From: JBCAWW01 sp039024315
Lineage (GTDB): Bacteria > Bacteroidota > Bacteroidia > J057
Reading direction: 5' to 3'
Length of the DNA: 31,087 nucleotides
Assembly (NCBI GenBank): GCA_039024315.1
Contig: JBCCQN010000086.1
Location: forward strand, 1 to 31,087
How positions within the stretch are numbered: position 1 is the first letter of the stretch; every line of letters starts with the position of its first letter. Below, in pieces: positions 1 through 7,707 of the stretch. Below the pieces are notes generated by a model. The model was not told the origin of the DNA. It saw nothing but the letters and a program-made list of their open reading frames with translations, and did no database searches. A program made the position numbers and the translations under genes.

Positions 1-819
1 ACAGCTATCGAAGCGCAGCGGATGAATCTACAAGATCCTCCCAAGGATCATTCTGGAAAAATATTCGTGGTGCCGCTGGTGATGAGTTATCACTTTGTGT
101 TGGAGGCAGCCTCCTTGATCAAACAACATCTCAAACGAACGGGACAGGAGCAATACTATATCTTAGATAAGGAATCTGCGAGTTACCTTAAGTTCCTTAA
201 ATTTGTTTGGACGACTTTCAGCAAGCAATCTGAAATCAATCTAGCCTTTGGTAAGCCGATGGATGTGTTCGGCAATTTTGTCGATGAAGAGGGTCGCAGT
301 ATAGATCCCTATGGTAGGGAGGTAGATATTAAAGCTTACTTTGAAGTAGGCGGCGAGATTACAGAAGACAAACAGCGCGATGGGGTCTATACAAAAATGC
401 TAGGGGAAAAAATCTCAGAACGCTTTCATGTCGAAAACCGGGTATTTTCTAGTCATTTGGTAGCCTATGTAGGCTTCGAAATGTTTAGAAAGCGCTTTCC
501 TAAGCTAGATTTATATGGTATCCTCAGGCTCTTAGAAGAAGAAAGAAAACTCAATCGCACTGAGTTTTTTGAAAATGTGGAGCGCGTCCTTAATCGCCTA
601 AGAGAGCTAGCCGATAATGACAAGGTTCACCTTGCGGGCCATATGAACAATGATGTACCTCACATTATCGAACATGGCATTGCCAATCTTGGCCTTTATC
701 ACGCCAAACGTCCTCTGAGTCTGGTCGATCATGAGACCCTCCAAACTGAGGATTTGAATCTGCTTTATTTTTATCACAATCGACTTGAAGGATATGAGCT
801 TGCCTCCTACGTCCAATAA
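1..819 (+). CDS. Glycerol-3-phosphate acyltransferase (PlsB-like), C-terminal part, 5' truncated
   Basis: The frame is open to the first base of the window, so the ATG at 22 is internal and the gene begins upstream. The visible roughly 270 residues lack the acyltransferase HX4D core, which would lie further N-terminal. What remains resembles the C-terminal region of the large PlsB-like glycerol-3-phosphate acyltransferases of Bacteroidota, with a 'FGKPMDVFGNFVDEEGRS' stretch and an ending of the 'LLYFYHNRLEGYEL' type. Such enzymes put the first acyl chain on sn-glycerol 3-phosphate at the inner membrane. The next gene, gpsA, makes that substrate and its ATG lies inside the end of this gene (26-bp overlap), which supports the assignment and suggests translational coupling. 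The family call is from recognised C-terminal segments plus context, so another large lipid acyltransferase is possible. Confidence 0.72.
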   Translation, partial: TAIEAQRMNLQDPPKDHSGKIFVVPLVMSYHFVLEAASLIKQHLKRTGQEQYYILDKESASYLKFLKFVWTTFSKQSEINLAFGKPMDVFGNFVDEEGRSIDPYGREVDIKAYFEVGGEITEDKQRDGVYTKMLGEKISERFHVENRVFSSHLVAYVGFEMFRKRFPKLDLYGILRLLEEERKLNRTEFFENVERVLNRLRELADNDKVHLAGHMNNDVPHIIEHGIANLGLYHAKRPLSLVDHETLQTEDLNLLYFYHNRLEGYELASYVQ

Positions 820-1849
820 AAAAGTAGGCGTGATCGGCGCTGGAAGCTTTGGTACTACAGTCGCCAATCTTTTGGCCCAAAATCAATCCGTATTACTGTA
901 TGATCGTAGCGCAGAAAAGCTTACGGACTTGGCTCAGAGCCGTCGTTTCAAAGATTATGAAATGGCGGAAAACATTGCCTACACCAATGATTTAGAAAAA
1001 CTCACCTCTGAGTGTCGCTTGATATTCCCAGTGATTCCCTCCCAATATTTTCGTTCCTTATTGGCGGACCTAGGTCCTTATCTGACGCCGGGGCATTCCT
1101 TAATCCATGCCATCAAGGGCTTAGACGTAAGCTTGGCCGAAGGAGAAAGCCTCCAATCCGTAGGTAAGTTGAGTCGCAATCAAGTCAAGACGATGAGCGA
1201 GTTGATTCGCTCAGAGACGATGGTAGCCCGTGTGGGCTGCGTCGCTGGCCCCAATCTCGCAGGCGAAATTGCCGAAGGCATGCCTGCCGCGACAGTAGTA
1301 GCTAGCCCCTTTGATCAGGTAATCAGTGAAGGAAAAGCGGCCCTGCGCAGTTCTAACTTCAGAGTACACGCTAGTCAGGATATACTGGGGATTGAGTTGG
1401 CAGGAGTATTGAAAAATGTGATGGCAATCGCCTCTGGTATATTAGGGGGTCTGGGTTACGGAGACAATACCCGTGCCTTACTGATCACCCGAGGACTAGC
1501 AGAGATGGCCAATATCGGCAAGAAACTAGGGGCAGACCCTAGAGCCTTTTTAGGCTTGGCAGGGGTGGGAGATCTAGTCGCGACCTGCTACAGCCCTCGT
1601 AGCCGCAACTACACCGTAGGCTATCGCTTGGCTAAAGGAGAAACGCTAGAGGAAATTACCGCTTCTATGGAAGAGGTGGCAGAAGGGGTTAAAACGGTTT
1701 GCATCGTCAAGGCCTTGGCCAGTCATTATCGTATTTCCGCCCCTATCTCTCAAGCCCTCTTCCGCACCCTATTTGATGGGATGGAGATCGAGCGAGGTAT
1801 GCGTCTGCTGATGGAGTTTCCTTTCTCCGAGGATGTTGACTACATCTAG
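794..1849 (+). CDS. gpsA: NAD(P)+-dependent glycerol-3-phosphate dehydrogenase
   Basis: A 351-aa cytoplasmic enzyme that reduces dihydroxyacetone phosphate to sn-glycerol 3-phosphate for phospholipid synthesis. The N-terminal Rossmann fold shows VGVIGAGSFGTTVANLLA (GxGxxG dinucleotide motif). The substrate domain shows 'GCVAGPNLAGEIAEG' and the catalytic-lysine segment 'ELAGVLKNVMAIASGI', followed by 'GDNTRALLITRGLAEM' and 'GLAGVGDLVATCYSPRSRN', all hallmarks of GpsA. Length is normal for the family, slightly long because of an insertion around residues 115-135. I chose ATG 794; a TTG three codons upstream (785) is possible but less likely. The start lies inside the preceding acyltransferase gene, so the pair is probably one transcript supplying and consuming glycerol 3-phosphate. 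Confidence 0.95.
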   Translation: MSLPPTSNKKVGVIGAGSFGTTVANLLAQNQSVLLYDRSAEKLTDLAQSRRFKDYEMAENIAYTNDLEKLTSECRLIFPVIPSQYFRSLLADLGPYLTPGHSLIHAIKGLDVSLAEGESLQSVGKLSRNQVKTMSELIRSETMVARVGCVAGPNLAGEIAEGMPAATVVASPFDQVISEGKAALRSSNFRVHASQDILGIELAGVLKNVMAIASGILGGLGYGDNTRALLITRGLAEMANIGKKLGADPRAFLGLAGVGDLVATCYSPRSRNYTVGYRLAKGETLEEITASMEEVAEGVKTVCIVKALASHYRISAPISQALFRTLFDGMEIERGMRLLMEFPFSEDVDYI

Positions 1850-1890
1850 TCAAAAGGGCTTGTAATATATTACGAAATTTTGGATTTTAT

Positions 1891-1898
1891 TATTTTTG
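1891..1898 (+). promoter_or_regulatory. Candidate Bacteroidota -7 box TATTTTTG
   Basis: TATTTTTG fits the Bacteroidota -7 consensus TAnnTTTG exactly and lies 48 bp before the lipoprotein ATG at 1947, in the only intergenic gap after gpsA. No clear -33 TTTG is seen at the right spacing, so this rests on one box. Confidence 0.35.
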
Positions 1899-1946
1899 GC
1901 AATACTGCAATTTGTGCTCAAATCTTATAAACGCTTAAGGCCAAAA

Positions 1947-2474
1947 ATGAAAAAATTGCTTTTAACTTTACTAGCCCTGCCTCTTGTCCTTACCTCATGT
2001 GTAGAAGATCTACTGGATGTTACTTTTGATTATCCGATTGATGCTAAATTTAGCATGACTGATGCTATTGAAGCCAATACGCTAACCATGATCGAATCCG
2101 AAGTGATTGAAGTGGATCTGGTAAATGAGCTCTCTGACCGTAATCTCAATGGTATTTCTGCAGTAAAACTCAAGTCTCTTGAAGTCAAATTAGGCGAAGA
2201 TGCTACCATCGACTGGTCGATTTTAAAAAGCTTAGAGCTAAAGATGGTATTAGATGGCGAAACCTATCTGATGGCTAGCTATGGTGCCAATAGCGTAATC
2301 GACGGTGATCTCATCAAATTAGATATAAATACCGACGAAATCCGTCTAGAAGAGTTTCTAGATCGTGAAACCGTTCAGGTTCGCTTGTTTATTGAAACCC
2401 ACGAAAGTATCAATACGGAGGTTCCTCTCGAAGCTACTGCCCTCGTATCTGTTACTGCCTCTCCTATAGAATAG
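1947..2474 (+). CDS. Predicted lipoprotein, function unknown
   Basis: A 175-aa protein whose first 18 residues form a lipoprotein signal peptide (MKKLLLTLLALPLVLTSC) with Cys18 as the predicted lipidated residue. The ATG at 1947 is preferred over an upstream in-frame TTG (1896) because it places the signal peptide at the N terminus. The mature part is acidic and alternates short hydrophobic and polar stretches, as expected for a beta-sandwich; no catalytic motif is visible. I do not recognise a family. It has its own candidate promoter and is closed by a strong hairpin terminator, so it is probably a single-gene transcript. An envelope location is inferred from the lipobox alone. Confidence 0.8.
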   Translation: MKKLLLTLLALPLVLTSCVEDLLDVTFDYPIDAKFSMTDAIEANTLTMIESEVIEVDLVNELSDRNLNGISAVKLKSLEVKLGEDATIDWSILKSLELKMVLDGETYLMASYGANSVIDGDLIKLDINTDEIRLEEFLDRETVQVRLFIETHESINTEVPLEATALVSVTASPIE

Positions 2475-2496
2475 TTTCCCCAAACTTTGCAATATT

Positions 2497-2524
2497 AGGA
2501 GGCTCTTTGGAGCCTCCTTTTTTT
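2497..2524 (+). terminator. Rho-independent terminator after the lipoprotein gene
   Basis: AGGAGGCTC (2497-2505), loop TTTG, GAGCCTCCT (2510-2518) form a perfect 9-bp stem with a 4-nt loop, followed by six T (2519-2524). It stands 22 bp after the stop codon at 2474 and just before the next gene's promoter. Confidence 0.92.
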
Positions 2525-2527
2525 ATG

Positions 2528-2535
2528 TAACTTCG
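2528..2535 (+). promoter_or_regulatory. Candidate -7 box TAACTTCG, leaderless start
   Basis: TAACTTCG matches TAnnTTTG except for one base and ends 4 bp before the thioesterase ATG at 2540. Transcription would then start at or next to the ATG. No -33 element can be separated from the T-rich terminator tail just upstream. Confidence 0.35.
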
Positions 2536-2539
2536 CATC

Positions 2540-3028
2540 ATGAAAAGGCAATATTTTCAAGATTTCATGCCTGGCAATGTCTGTTTTGGGTGCGGGGCAG
2601 ATAATCCCGATGGTCTCCAAATCAAAAGTTATTGGGAAGGGGAAGAGGCCGTGTGTGTCTGGGAATCCCAAGAAAAGTATCACGGCTGGCCCAAAATTCT
2701 CAATGGCGGCATCCTCGCTACCTTGATCGACTGCCATTGCATGGGGACTGCCATGGCGGCAGCCTGTAAACTTGAAAATCGAGAACTGGGCTCCTTTCCC
2801 TACTATCGTTATGCTACCGGCACGATCAATGTTCGCTACCTCAAGCCCACCTCTAATGTCGAAGCGATCGAACTGAGGACCATCGTCAAAGAAATCAAAG
2901 GCCGTAAAGTAGTGATGCAATGTGATACCTTTTCTGCAGGGGTAAAAACGGCCACTTCAGAGGTTATTGCTATCCGGGTCGCCGATGAAAGCGAAACCTA
3001 TGCCCACAATCCCTTCCTTCAGTCATAA
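2540..3028 (+). CDS. PaaI-type hotdog-fold thioesterase
   Basis: A 162-aa single-domain protein of the PaaI/YbgC-like hotdog superfamily, expected to hydrolyse an acyl-CoA thioester in the cytoplasm. The N-terminal 'CFGCGADNPDGLQIKSY' (CxGCGxxNPxGL) is typical of this subgroup, and 'HGWPKILNGGILATLID' matches the central-helix signature (HGG-like) that forms the active-site helix. 'TINVRYLKPT' and 'VVMQCDTFS' are the expected beta strands. The physiological acyl-CoA cannot be read from the sequence. It follows a strong terminator and precedes the ABC ATPase by 10 bp, so the two are likely co-transcribed without a clear functional link. Confidence 0.85.
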   Translation: MKRQYFQDFMPGNVCFGCGADNPDGLQIKSYWEGEEAVCVWESQEKYHGWPKILNGGILATLIDCHCMGTAMAAACKLENRELGSFPYYRYATGTINVRYLKPTSNVEAIELRTIVKEIKGRKVVMQCDTFSAGVKTATSEVIAIRVADESETYAHNPFLQS

Positions 3029-3038
3029 TTAGATATCA

Positions 3039-3695
3039 ATGCTCACAGCAAATAATATTTTTAAGTCTTACGGTAAGTTGGCCGTTTTGAAAGGTGTCAG
3101 TCTCGAACTGCAAGCAGGTGAAGTAGTAGCTTTAGTGGGCACTAGTGGCGCGGGAAAGAGTACCTTATTGCAAGTTTTGGGCACCCTCGATACGGTTGAT
3201 CAAGGGGAGGTATTTTTCAGAGGGAAGGAAGTGACCCGATACTCAGAACGCAATCAAGCAGCTTTTCGCAATCAAAATCTGGGCTTTGTCTTCCAATTTC
3301 ATCATCTCCTGCCGGAATTTAGCGCCTTGGAAAATGTCAGTATTCCCGCCATGATTCATGGAGATAAGCCACAAAGCAAGGTTTATGAGGAAGCCACTGC
3401 CCTTTTACAAAGACTCGGCTTGGGTGATAGAGTGAAACACAGACCTTCTGAACTTTCGGGAGGGGAGCAGCAACGTGTCTCCATGGCTCGTGCATTGATC
3501 AATAATCCTGATTTGATTCTGGCCGATGAACCTACGGGTAATCTTGACTCAGCCAACTCAGAGGCCATGTACGATCTTATCCGAGAACTTACGGAAGATA
3601 CAGGGGTGGCCTTTTTGATTGCGACTCATAACCTTGATTTAGCGGCCAAGGCAGATCGCGTGCTTACCATCAAAGACGGTCTATTAGTAGATTAG
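3039..3695 (+). CDS. lolD: ABC transporter ATP-binding protein, LolD-like
   Basis: A 218-aa ABC ATPase of the MacB/LolD/FtsE class. Visible motifs are Walker A 'GTSGAGKST', Q-loop 'GFVFQFHHLLPEFSALENV', signature 'LSGGEQQR', Walker B 'LILADEPTGNLD' and the switch 'IATHNLDLA'. The Q-loop and NLD segment are characteristic of LolD, which powers release of lipoproteins from the inner membrane to LolA with LolC/LolE. No permease gene is adjacent, which is usual for Bacteroidota where lolD stands alone. A MacB-like exporter ATPase is the main alternative. Confidence 0.82.
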   Translation: MLTANNIFKSYGKLAVLKGVSLELQAGEVVALVGTSGAGKSTLLQVLGTLDTVDQGEVFFRGKEVTRYSERNQAAFRNQNLGFVFQFHHLLPEFSALENVSIPAMIHGDKPQSKVYEEATALLQRLGLGDRVKHRPSELSGGEQQRVSMARALINNPDLILADEPTGNLDSANSEAMYDLIRELTEDTGVAFLIATHNLDLAAKADRVLTIKDGLLVD

Positions 3696-3701
3696 GTCTG
3701 G

Positions 3702-3722
3702 GCGTTCCGCGTAGCGGAACGC
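3702..3722. repeat. Short palindromic element, copy a (fully symmetric)
   Basis: GCGTTCCGC (3702-3710), GTA (3711-3713) and GCGGAACGC (3714-3722) form a perfect 9-bp hairpin, followed by TAAG. The core is CCGC-loop-GCGG followed by AACGCT, the layout shared by the other copies listed below. It starts 6 bp after the lolD stop and has no T run, so it is not a normal terminator. Confidence 0.8.
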
Positions 3723-3764
3723 TAAGATCAATTGTTGAATGTTGGAAGAATTGAATTTTTGAAT

Positions 3765-3812
3765 CAACAACTAAACAACTCAACAACTCAACAATTCAAC
3801 AATTCAACAATT
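3765..3812. repeat. Six tandem 8-bp units CAACAAYT
   Basis: Units read CAACAACT, AAACAACT, CAACAACT, then CAACAATT three times, to 3812. The segment AATTGTTGAAT at 3730-3740 is the exact reverse complement of ATTCAACAATT at 3794-3804 and again at 3802-3812, so the array can fold back on its upstream flank. It lies between two convergent genes (lolD and the MscS-like gene) and ends 5 bp before the latter's stop codon. Confidence 0.85.
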
Positions 3813-3817
3813 CCTCA

Positions 3818-4633
3818 CTATTTCGGACGATGAATGATGATCGTATCTTTGATCAGACGATCCATCGGGAAGACGACATATTTTTCTCCCGTATCAATGG
3901 AAAAAGAGACCTTATCCATCCGCACGATTTTACCGATATGCCCATCTAATTCGACGGTTTGCCCTATTTGGTAGCTGCCGCGGCTGTAATATGCGCCTAG
4001 CATACTCCCCAAAACGTTGCGCGCAGCGTAACCATAAGCGACGGCAAAAGCTAGCATGATGCCTCCCAAGATAATGGTAGCGTTTTGACGGATCATGGCG
4101 GTATCTATTTGGGCTTGGTCAAGGGCTGTAACCGCAACCACCAACATAATCAATACAAACACCACTCCCCCAATAAAACGATAGGCGGGTATCCCAAACG
4201 ACTGGGCAGCATTACTCACTAATTGCTTGACCGAATCAGCCAAATAAAAGCCTACACCAAGGATGACGAGAGCCGTCAAGAGATTGGGTACGTAGCTAAT
4301 CAAGGCACCAATTTGCTCTGAGAGCAAATCCATCCCTAATATTTCACTAGCAGAAAGTAGCGTAATAAAGATCAACGTCCAATAAAGAAATTTTTCGATA
4401 ATGATGACCGGACGTATCGTCAGGTTCGCTTCTTTAAAGCTTTCGGTGTCGTTGAGTTTATCCGCTAGCTTATCCAACCCGATTCTTCTTAGTACTCGGG
4501 CGGCGACCTTGGAGACCAGCTTAGCCAAGAGCCAGCCGATAAATAAAATGACAATAGCACCCAATAGACTTGGCAGGGTGCTCAACAATTGATCAAATAC
4601 CTTTTGCAAGGAGGAGGTAATATCTTCGAACAT
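3818..4633 (-). CDS. Small-conductance mechanosensitive channel family protein
   Basis: A 271-aa inner-membrane protein of the MscS superfamily. The N-terminal amphipathic segment (FEDITSSLQKVFDQLLSTLP) is followed by about four hydrophobic segments around residues 20-40, 80-100, 120-140 and 155-210. The last, glycine/alanine-rich one (GGIMLAFAVAYGYAARNVLGS) corresponds to the pore helix region. The C-terminal 'IGQTVELDGHIGKIVRMDKVSFSIDTGE' is the MscS beta domain, and the protein stops soon after it, so the large alpha/beta cytoplasmic vestibule is absent or reduced. It is therefore the 'TM-helix' short MscS subgroup. I chose ATG 4633; a TTG at 4660 would add nine residues. The role in osmotic release is inferred from the family. 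Confidence 0.85.
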   Translation of the reverse strand: MFEDITSSLQKVFDQLLSTLPSLLGAIVILFIGWLLAKLVSKVAARVLRRIGLDKLADKLNDTESFKEANLTIRPVIIIEKFLYWTLIFITLLSASEILGMDLLSEQIGALISYVPNLLTALVILGVGFYLADSVKQLVSNAAQSFGIPAYRFIGGVVFVLIMLVVAVTALDQAQIDTAMIRQNATIILGGIMLAFAVAYGYAARNVLGSMLGAYYSRGSYQIGQTVELDGHIGKIVRMDKVSFSIDTGEKYVVFPMDRLIKDTIIIHRPK

Positions 4634-4680
4634 GATGATTGAGGGGTGGTTTTGCGACAATATTTAGACGAGAAAATCTG

Positions 4681-4899
4681 CTAGTTTGCTTCTCCAGGCC
4701 TGGGACTTTGTTCCATACCGAGCGGTCGATTTTCGCCAGGTGAGAGAGATTCAACTAACGATTTGCCCGATCGTGCCACGAATAAATCGACTAGGTCCAT
4801 TACAAAGGCCAAGGCCCCCACATTGCCTAAGGTATTTTCCTTGACTTGAGGGGGCAGCGTCTCTTCTCCTTCTATCTCCTTAAATGCATTCTTTCTCAT
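4681..4899 (-). CDS. Small protein coupled to ECF sigma factor
   Basis: A 72-aa protein whose ATG overlaps the TGA stop of the upstream sigma factor gene (shared ATGA), a strong sign of translational coupling. The N-terminal part is charged (MRKNAFKEIEGEETLPPQVKEN) and the middle forms a hydrophobic helix (VGALAFVMDLVDLFVARSGKSLVESL) without being a clear membrane span. Similar small 'LPxxV...L..V.....DLF' proteins follow ECF sigma genes in other Bacteroidota, as far as I recall. I infer a sigma-associated regulator rather than a classical anti-sigma factor, because there is no zinc-binding HXXXCXXC motif and no extracytoplasmic domain. Confidence 0.7.
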   Translation of the reverse strand: MRKNAFKEIEGEETLPPQVKENTLGNVGALAFVMDLVDLFVARSGKSLVESLSPGENRPLGMEQSPRPGEAN

Positions 4900-5492
4900 A
4901 CAGCCATTTTTTTCTCCTGTTCTACGATGATTCGCTTTACTCGTTTGCGTGCACGAGACAAGCGCATTTTAACCGCGCTTTCTGAAATCTCTAGAGTTTC
5001 CATAATTTCCTTGATTGGGATATCATCCTGGTACTTCATCAAGAGCAGTACTTTTTCCTCTGCAGAAACATGATTGAGCGCTCGTTTGAGAGAGTGAGCT
5101 CTAGAACCTAGTAACTCATCCTCGTCATCATCAATTTCGGCTAAGTCGGGTCCCTCGTCGATGTCCACCGTTCTGAGGCGGCTAGACTTTCGATAGTGTT
5201 CTACACAAAAGTTGTAGGTAATGGCATATAGCCAAGTCGAAAAGCGACTTTTACCCTTAAATTTACCCAATTGGGTGAAAACTTTCAGCAGCACATCTTG
5301 CACCATATCTTGCGCGATCTCACGATCATGGGCAAAGCTGATACATTTGCGGTAGACCTTGTCAGCATAACGATCATAAAGAATACCAAACATTTCCGTT
5401 TTTCCTTCTTCAGTGATCGCGCGGACTATGTCCTCATCCGCTAGTTTTTGTTGAACGTTGCTCAATTCAGGCTTTTTTAGAGGCTGTAACAT
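4896..5492 (-). CDS. RNA polymerase sigma factor, ECF (sigma-70) family
   Basis: A 198-aa group 4 sigma factor. Region 2 lies around residues 35-105: 'FGILYDRYADKVYRKC', 'AQDMVQDVLLKVFTQL' and the promoter-melting 'RFSTWLYAITYNFCVEHYRK'. An acidic linker (DIDEGPDLAEIDDDEDE) follows. Region 4 near residues 140-190 has 'EEKVLLLMKYQDDIPIKEIMETLEISESAVKMRLSRARKRVK', a helix-turn-helix for the -35 element. Its stop overlaps the start of a 72-aa partner. Upstream, TGACT and AGTCA (5507-5520) form a short inverted repeat that could mark autoregulation, but this is weak. The regulon cannot be read from the window. Confidence 0.92.
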   Translation of the reverse strand: MLQPLKKPELSNVQQKLADEDIVRAITEEGKTEMFGILYDRYADKVYRKCISFAHDREIAQDMVQDVLLKVFTQLGKFKGKSRFSTWLYAITYNFCVEHYRKSSRLRTVDIDEGPDLAEIDDDEDELLGSRAHSLKRALNHVSAEEKVLLLMKYQDDIPIKEIMETLEISESAVKMRLSRARKRVKRIIVEQEKKMAV

Positions 5493-5598
5493 TAAGAATA
5501 GAAGTTGACTAGAAAGTCACTCAAATGAACGGATTCCCCGTTAATTATTTTTGCCTAAAAGCCCTTCGTTTCAGGAAGTCTGATTTTGTCACAAACAT

Positions 5599-5637
5599 AA
5601 AAAAAAGCCCTCCGGATTTCGGAAGGGCTTATTTTTT
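5599..5637 (-). terminator. Terminator after pdhB (bidirectional)
   Basis: AAGCCCTCCG (5605-5614) pairs with CGGAAGGGCTT (5620-5630) with one bulged A, giving a 10-bp GC-rich stem. On the minus strand it is followed by a T run (plus-strand A at 5599-5606), so it fits termination of pdhB 27 bp after its stop. On the plus strand a T run (5632-5637) also follows. Confidence 0.88.
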
Positions 5638-5656
5638 GAAAATTTCGGTTTTGGAA

Positions 5657-6640
5657 CTAGTTGCGATACATGACCGTTTTTACGGCATCTACGACCTGTT
5701 TTGCGTCTGGCAGCCATGTATCTACTAGTACTGAGGAGTATGGCAGAGGGGTATCTTTGGCCGTTACCCGGGCCACAGGAGCATCCATATAATCGAAGGC
5801 TCTTTTTTGAATCATATAGGTCAATTCGCCAGCAAAAGCAGCTAAAGGCCAAGACTCTTCTAGCACCACACAACGGTTGGTTTTCATGACGGAGTTGATC
5901 ACTGTATCATAGTCGATCGGACGTAATGAACGCAGATCGATCATCTCAACATCTATTCCTTCTTTGGCTAATTCTTCACAAGCTGCTAACGCTACGTGCA
6001 CCATTTTACCAAAACTGAGGAGCGTAACGTCCTTACCGGGGCGTTTGATATCCGCCTTATCTAGGGGGATCAAAAACTCGTCCTTTTCAGGTACGGGTCC
6101 TTTATCACCGTACATAACCTCAGACTCCATCACCAAAACAGGGTTTGGATTACGGATAGCAGATTTGAGCAATCCTTTGGCATCTGCAGGGGTACTCGGA
6201 GTCACTACTAATAGACCAGGAGTATTGGCAAACCAGTTTTCAAAGCTTTGAGAGTGAGTTGCGGCCAATTGTCCGGCAGAACCACTAGGTCCTCTAAAGA
6301 CGATGGGCACGTTGAATTGTCCACCACTCATTTGGTACATCTTGGCAGCATTATTGATGATTTGATCAATCCCTACCAAAGAAAAGTTGAAGGTCATAAA
6401 CTCGATGATCGGCTTGAGCCCAACCATAGCTGATCCAACTCCAATACCGGCAAAACCTAATTCGGAGATAGGGGTATCAATGACACGCTTAGGACCAAAC
6501 TCCTCAAGCATGCCTTGACTTACCTTGTAAGCTCCGTTGTACTCCGCTACTTCTTCCCCCATGAGGTAGATGCTCTCATCTAGACGCATCTCTTCCTGCA
6601 TAGCTTCTCTAACGGCTTCCCTAAACTGTATTTCTCTCAT
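5657..6640 (-). CDS. pdhB: Pyruvate dehydrogenase E1 component, beta subunit
   Basis: A 327-aa subunit of the alpha2beta2-type E1, which decarboxylates pyruvate with thiamine diphosphate and acetylates the E2 lipoyl group. The thiamine-binding N-domain shows 'IYLMGEEVAEYNGAYKVSQGM', 'RVIDTPISELGFAGIGVG' and 'IEFMTFNFSLVGIDQIINNAAK'. The C-terminal domain shows 'VTPSTPADAKGLLKSAI', 'IDLRSLRPID' and 'RCVVLEESW'. The length is typical. 'EVAEYNGAYKVSQG' separates it from the branched-chain oxoacid beta subunit, though that homologue is not fully excluded. pdhA is not adjacent in this window; the subunits may be encoded apart. Confidence 0.93.
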   Translation of the reverse strand: MREIQFREAVREAMQEEMRLDESIYLMGEEVAEYNGAYKVSQGMLEEFGPKRVIDTPISELGFAGIGVGSAMVGLKPIIEFMTFNFSLVGIDQIINNAAKMYQMSGGQFNVPIVFRGPSGSAGQLAATHSQSFENWFANTPGLLVVTPSTPADAKGLLKSAIRNPNPVLVMESEVMYGDKGPVPEKDEFLIPLDKADIKRPGKDVTLLSFGKMVHVALAACEELAKEGIDVEMIDLRSLRPIDYDTVINSVMKTNRCVVLEESWPLAAFAGELTYMIQKRAFDYMDAPVARVTAKDTPLPYSSVLVDTWLPDAKQVVDAVKTVMYRN

Positions 6641-6817
6641 TGGCGTATGATTTTTCCCTCGAAAATTATATTAAGGTATAACAGGCCCCGAAAATAGATA
6701 AATTTTTGCAAAGGATAAACGTCTCTTTCTCTTCTCTTGACTAAATCTTATCGCTTTTTTTTCCGTATATTTAGCTGAGTATTGAGACTCTGAAATAAAA
6801 CACAATTTAATTTATAT

Positions 6818-7534
6818 ATGTTCCAGACTGAAACTGATCCTCGCTTGCTCGCACGCAAGCAGGAATTTATTGAAAGTGGCGACGCTAGTATCTTCATGAG
6901 ACAGGTATTTGCCACTATGACGATTGGGCTTCTGCTAACAGCAGTATCGGCCTGGTTTGTCTCTACTAAACCTGAATTGGTTTATTTCTTGTTTACAGGC
7001 GCCATGCGTTGGGTTACCTTCTTAGCTCCTTTAGGAGTGGTATGGTTCCTATCTGCACGTATCAATAAGATGAGCTTCAATCAAGCAAGTATTGCCTTTG
7101 CGATTTATGCGATTATACTAGGCGTTAGCTTATCCGTCATATTTCTTGCTTATTCCCTTGGGACCTTAGGCTATGTATTTTCTATTACCGCCGGTACTTT
7201 TGGCACCATGGCTTTGATAGGATGGACGACCAAAATTGACCTCAGTAAGATGGGTTCTATCCTTTATATGGCTTTGATTGGTCTGATTATCGCGATGGTA
7301 GTCAATTGGTTTATGGAATCCTCAATGTTTGACTACATCATCAGCATTTTGGGAGTAGTGATCTTCTCCGGTCTTACGGCCTATGATATGCAAAAGATCC
7401 TTACTATCGGAGCAGTCGTCGATGGCGAAAGCGAAGAAGGCAAGAAGATGGCGCTAATGGGAGCTTTAAACCTTTACCTAGACTTTATCAACCTATTTTT
7501 GTTCCTCCTACGTCTGTTTGGCGGAAGAGACTAA
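6818..7534 (+). CDS. BAX inhibitor-1 / YccA family membrane protein
   Basis: A 238-aa integral membrane protein with about seven hydrophobic segments, of the BI-1 (TMBIM/YbhL/YccA) family. The N-terminal soluble part 'ARKQEFIESGDASIFMRQVFATMTIGLL' leads into the first helix, and the last helices carry 'SGLTAYDMQKI' and 'GALNLYLDFINLFLFLLRLFG', the strongest family signatures. BI-1 proteins include a pH-sensitive calcium leak (YetJ of Bacillus), but the bacterial role is poorly defined. It is divergent from pdhB across a 177-bp gap and is closed by a hairpin terminator. Confidence 0.93.
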   Translation: MFQTETDPRLLARKQEFIESGDASIFMRQVFATMTIGLLLTAVSAWFVSTKPELVYFLFTGAMRWVTFLAPLGVVWFLSARINKMSFNQASIAFAIYAIILGVSLSVIFLAYSLGTLGYVFSITAGTFGTMALIGWTTKIDLSKMGSILYMALIGLIIAMVVNWFMESSMFDYIISILGVVIFSGLTAYDMQKILTIGAVVDGESEEGKKMALMGALNLYLDFINLFLFLLRLFGGRD

Positions 7535-7562
7535 AAAGAGGTTTTTTTACAAAAATAACATG

Positions 7563-7594
7563 CAGCTACTCTCCCTATGGAGGGTAGCTGTTTT
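7563..7594 (+). terminator. Terminator after BI-1 gene
   Basis: CAGCTACTCTCC (7563-7574) and GGAGGGTAGCTG (7579-7590) form a 12-bp stem with one G-T pair and loop CTAT, followed by TTTT. It lies 28 bp after the BI-1 stop codon. Confidence 0.85.
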
Positions 7595-7604
7595 GTAATG
7601 TCTG

Positions 7605-7621
7605 AGCGTTCTACGAAGGAG
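7605..7621 (-). repeat. Short palindromic element, copy f
   Basis: AGCGTT (7605-7610) followed by CTAC, loop GAA, GGAG (7611-7621); three of four stem positions pair. Read on the minus strand this is stem, 3-nt loop, stem, AACGCT. It is inverted relative to copy g 195 bp downstream. Confidence 0.55.
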
Positions 7622-7691
7622 AAAAAAATACCTAAACTGCCTTATTGCAGAGTTTGGCTAAAAAATTGTAGCAATACAAAAGATTTAATAT

Positions 7692-7707
7692 GTAAGAATA
7701 TTCTTAC
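7692..7707. promoter_or_regulatory. Perfect 16-bp palindrome, possible operator
   Basis: GTAAGAATATTCTTAC is fully self-complementary and sits 167 bp before the response regulator gene. It has the size of a dimeric repressor site. It is not followed directly by a T run, so it is not a typical terminator. The function is unknown. Confidence 0.35.

Noticed and set aside
3039..3695. ABC ATPase considered as the missing CcmA.
   Set aside because: The 'VFQFHHLLPEFSALENV' and 'DEPTGNLD' segments are of the LolD/MacB type, and it lies 24 kb from ccmB.
3765..3812. Tandem repeats considered as a CRISPR array.
   Set aside because: Units are 8 bp and contiguous, with no spacers and no cas genes nearby.
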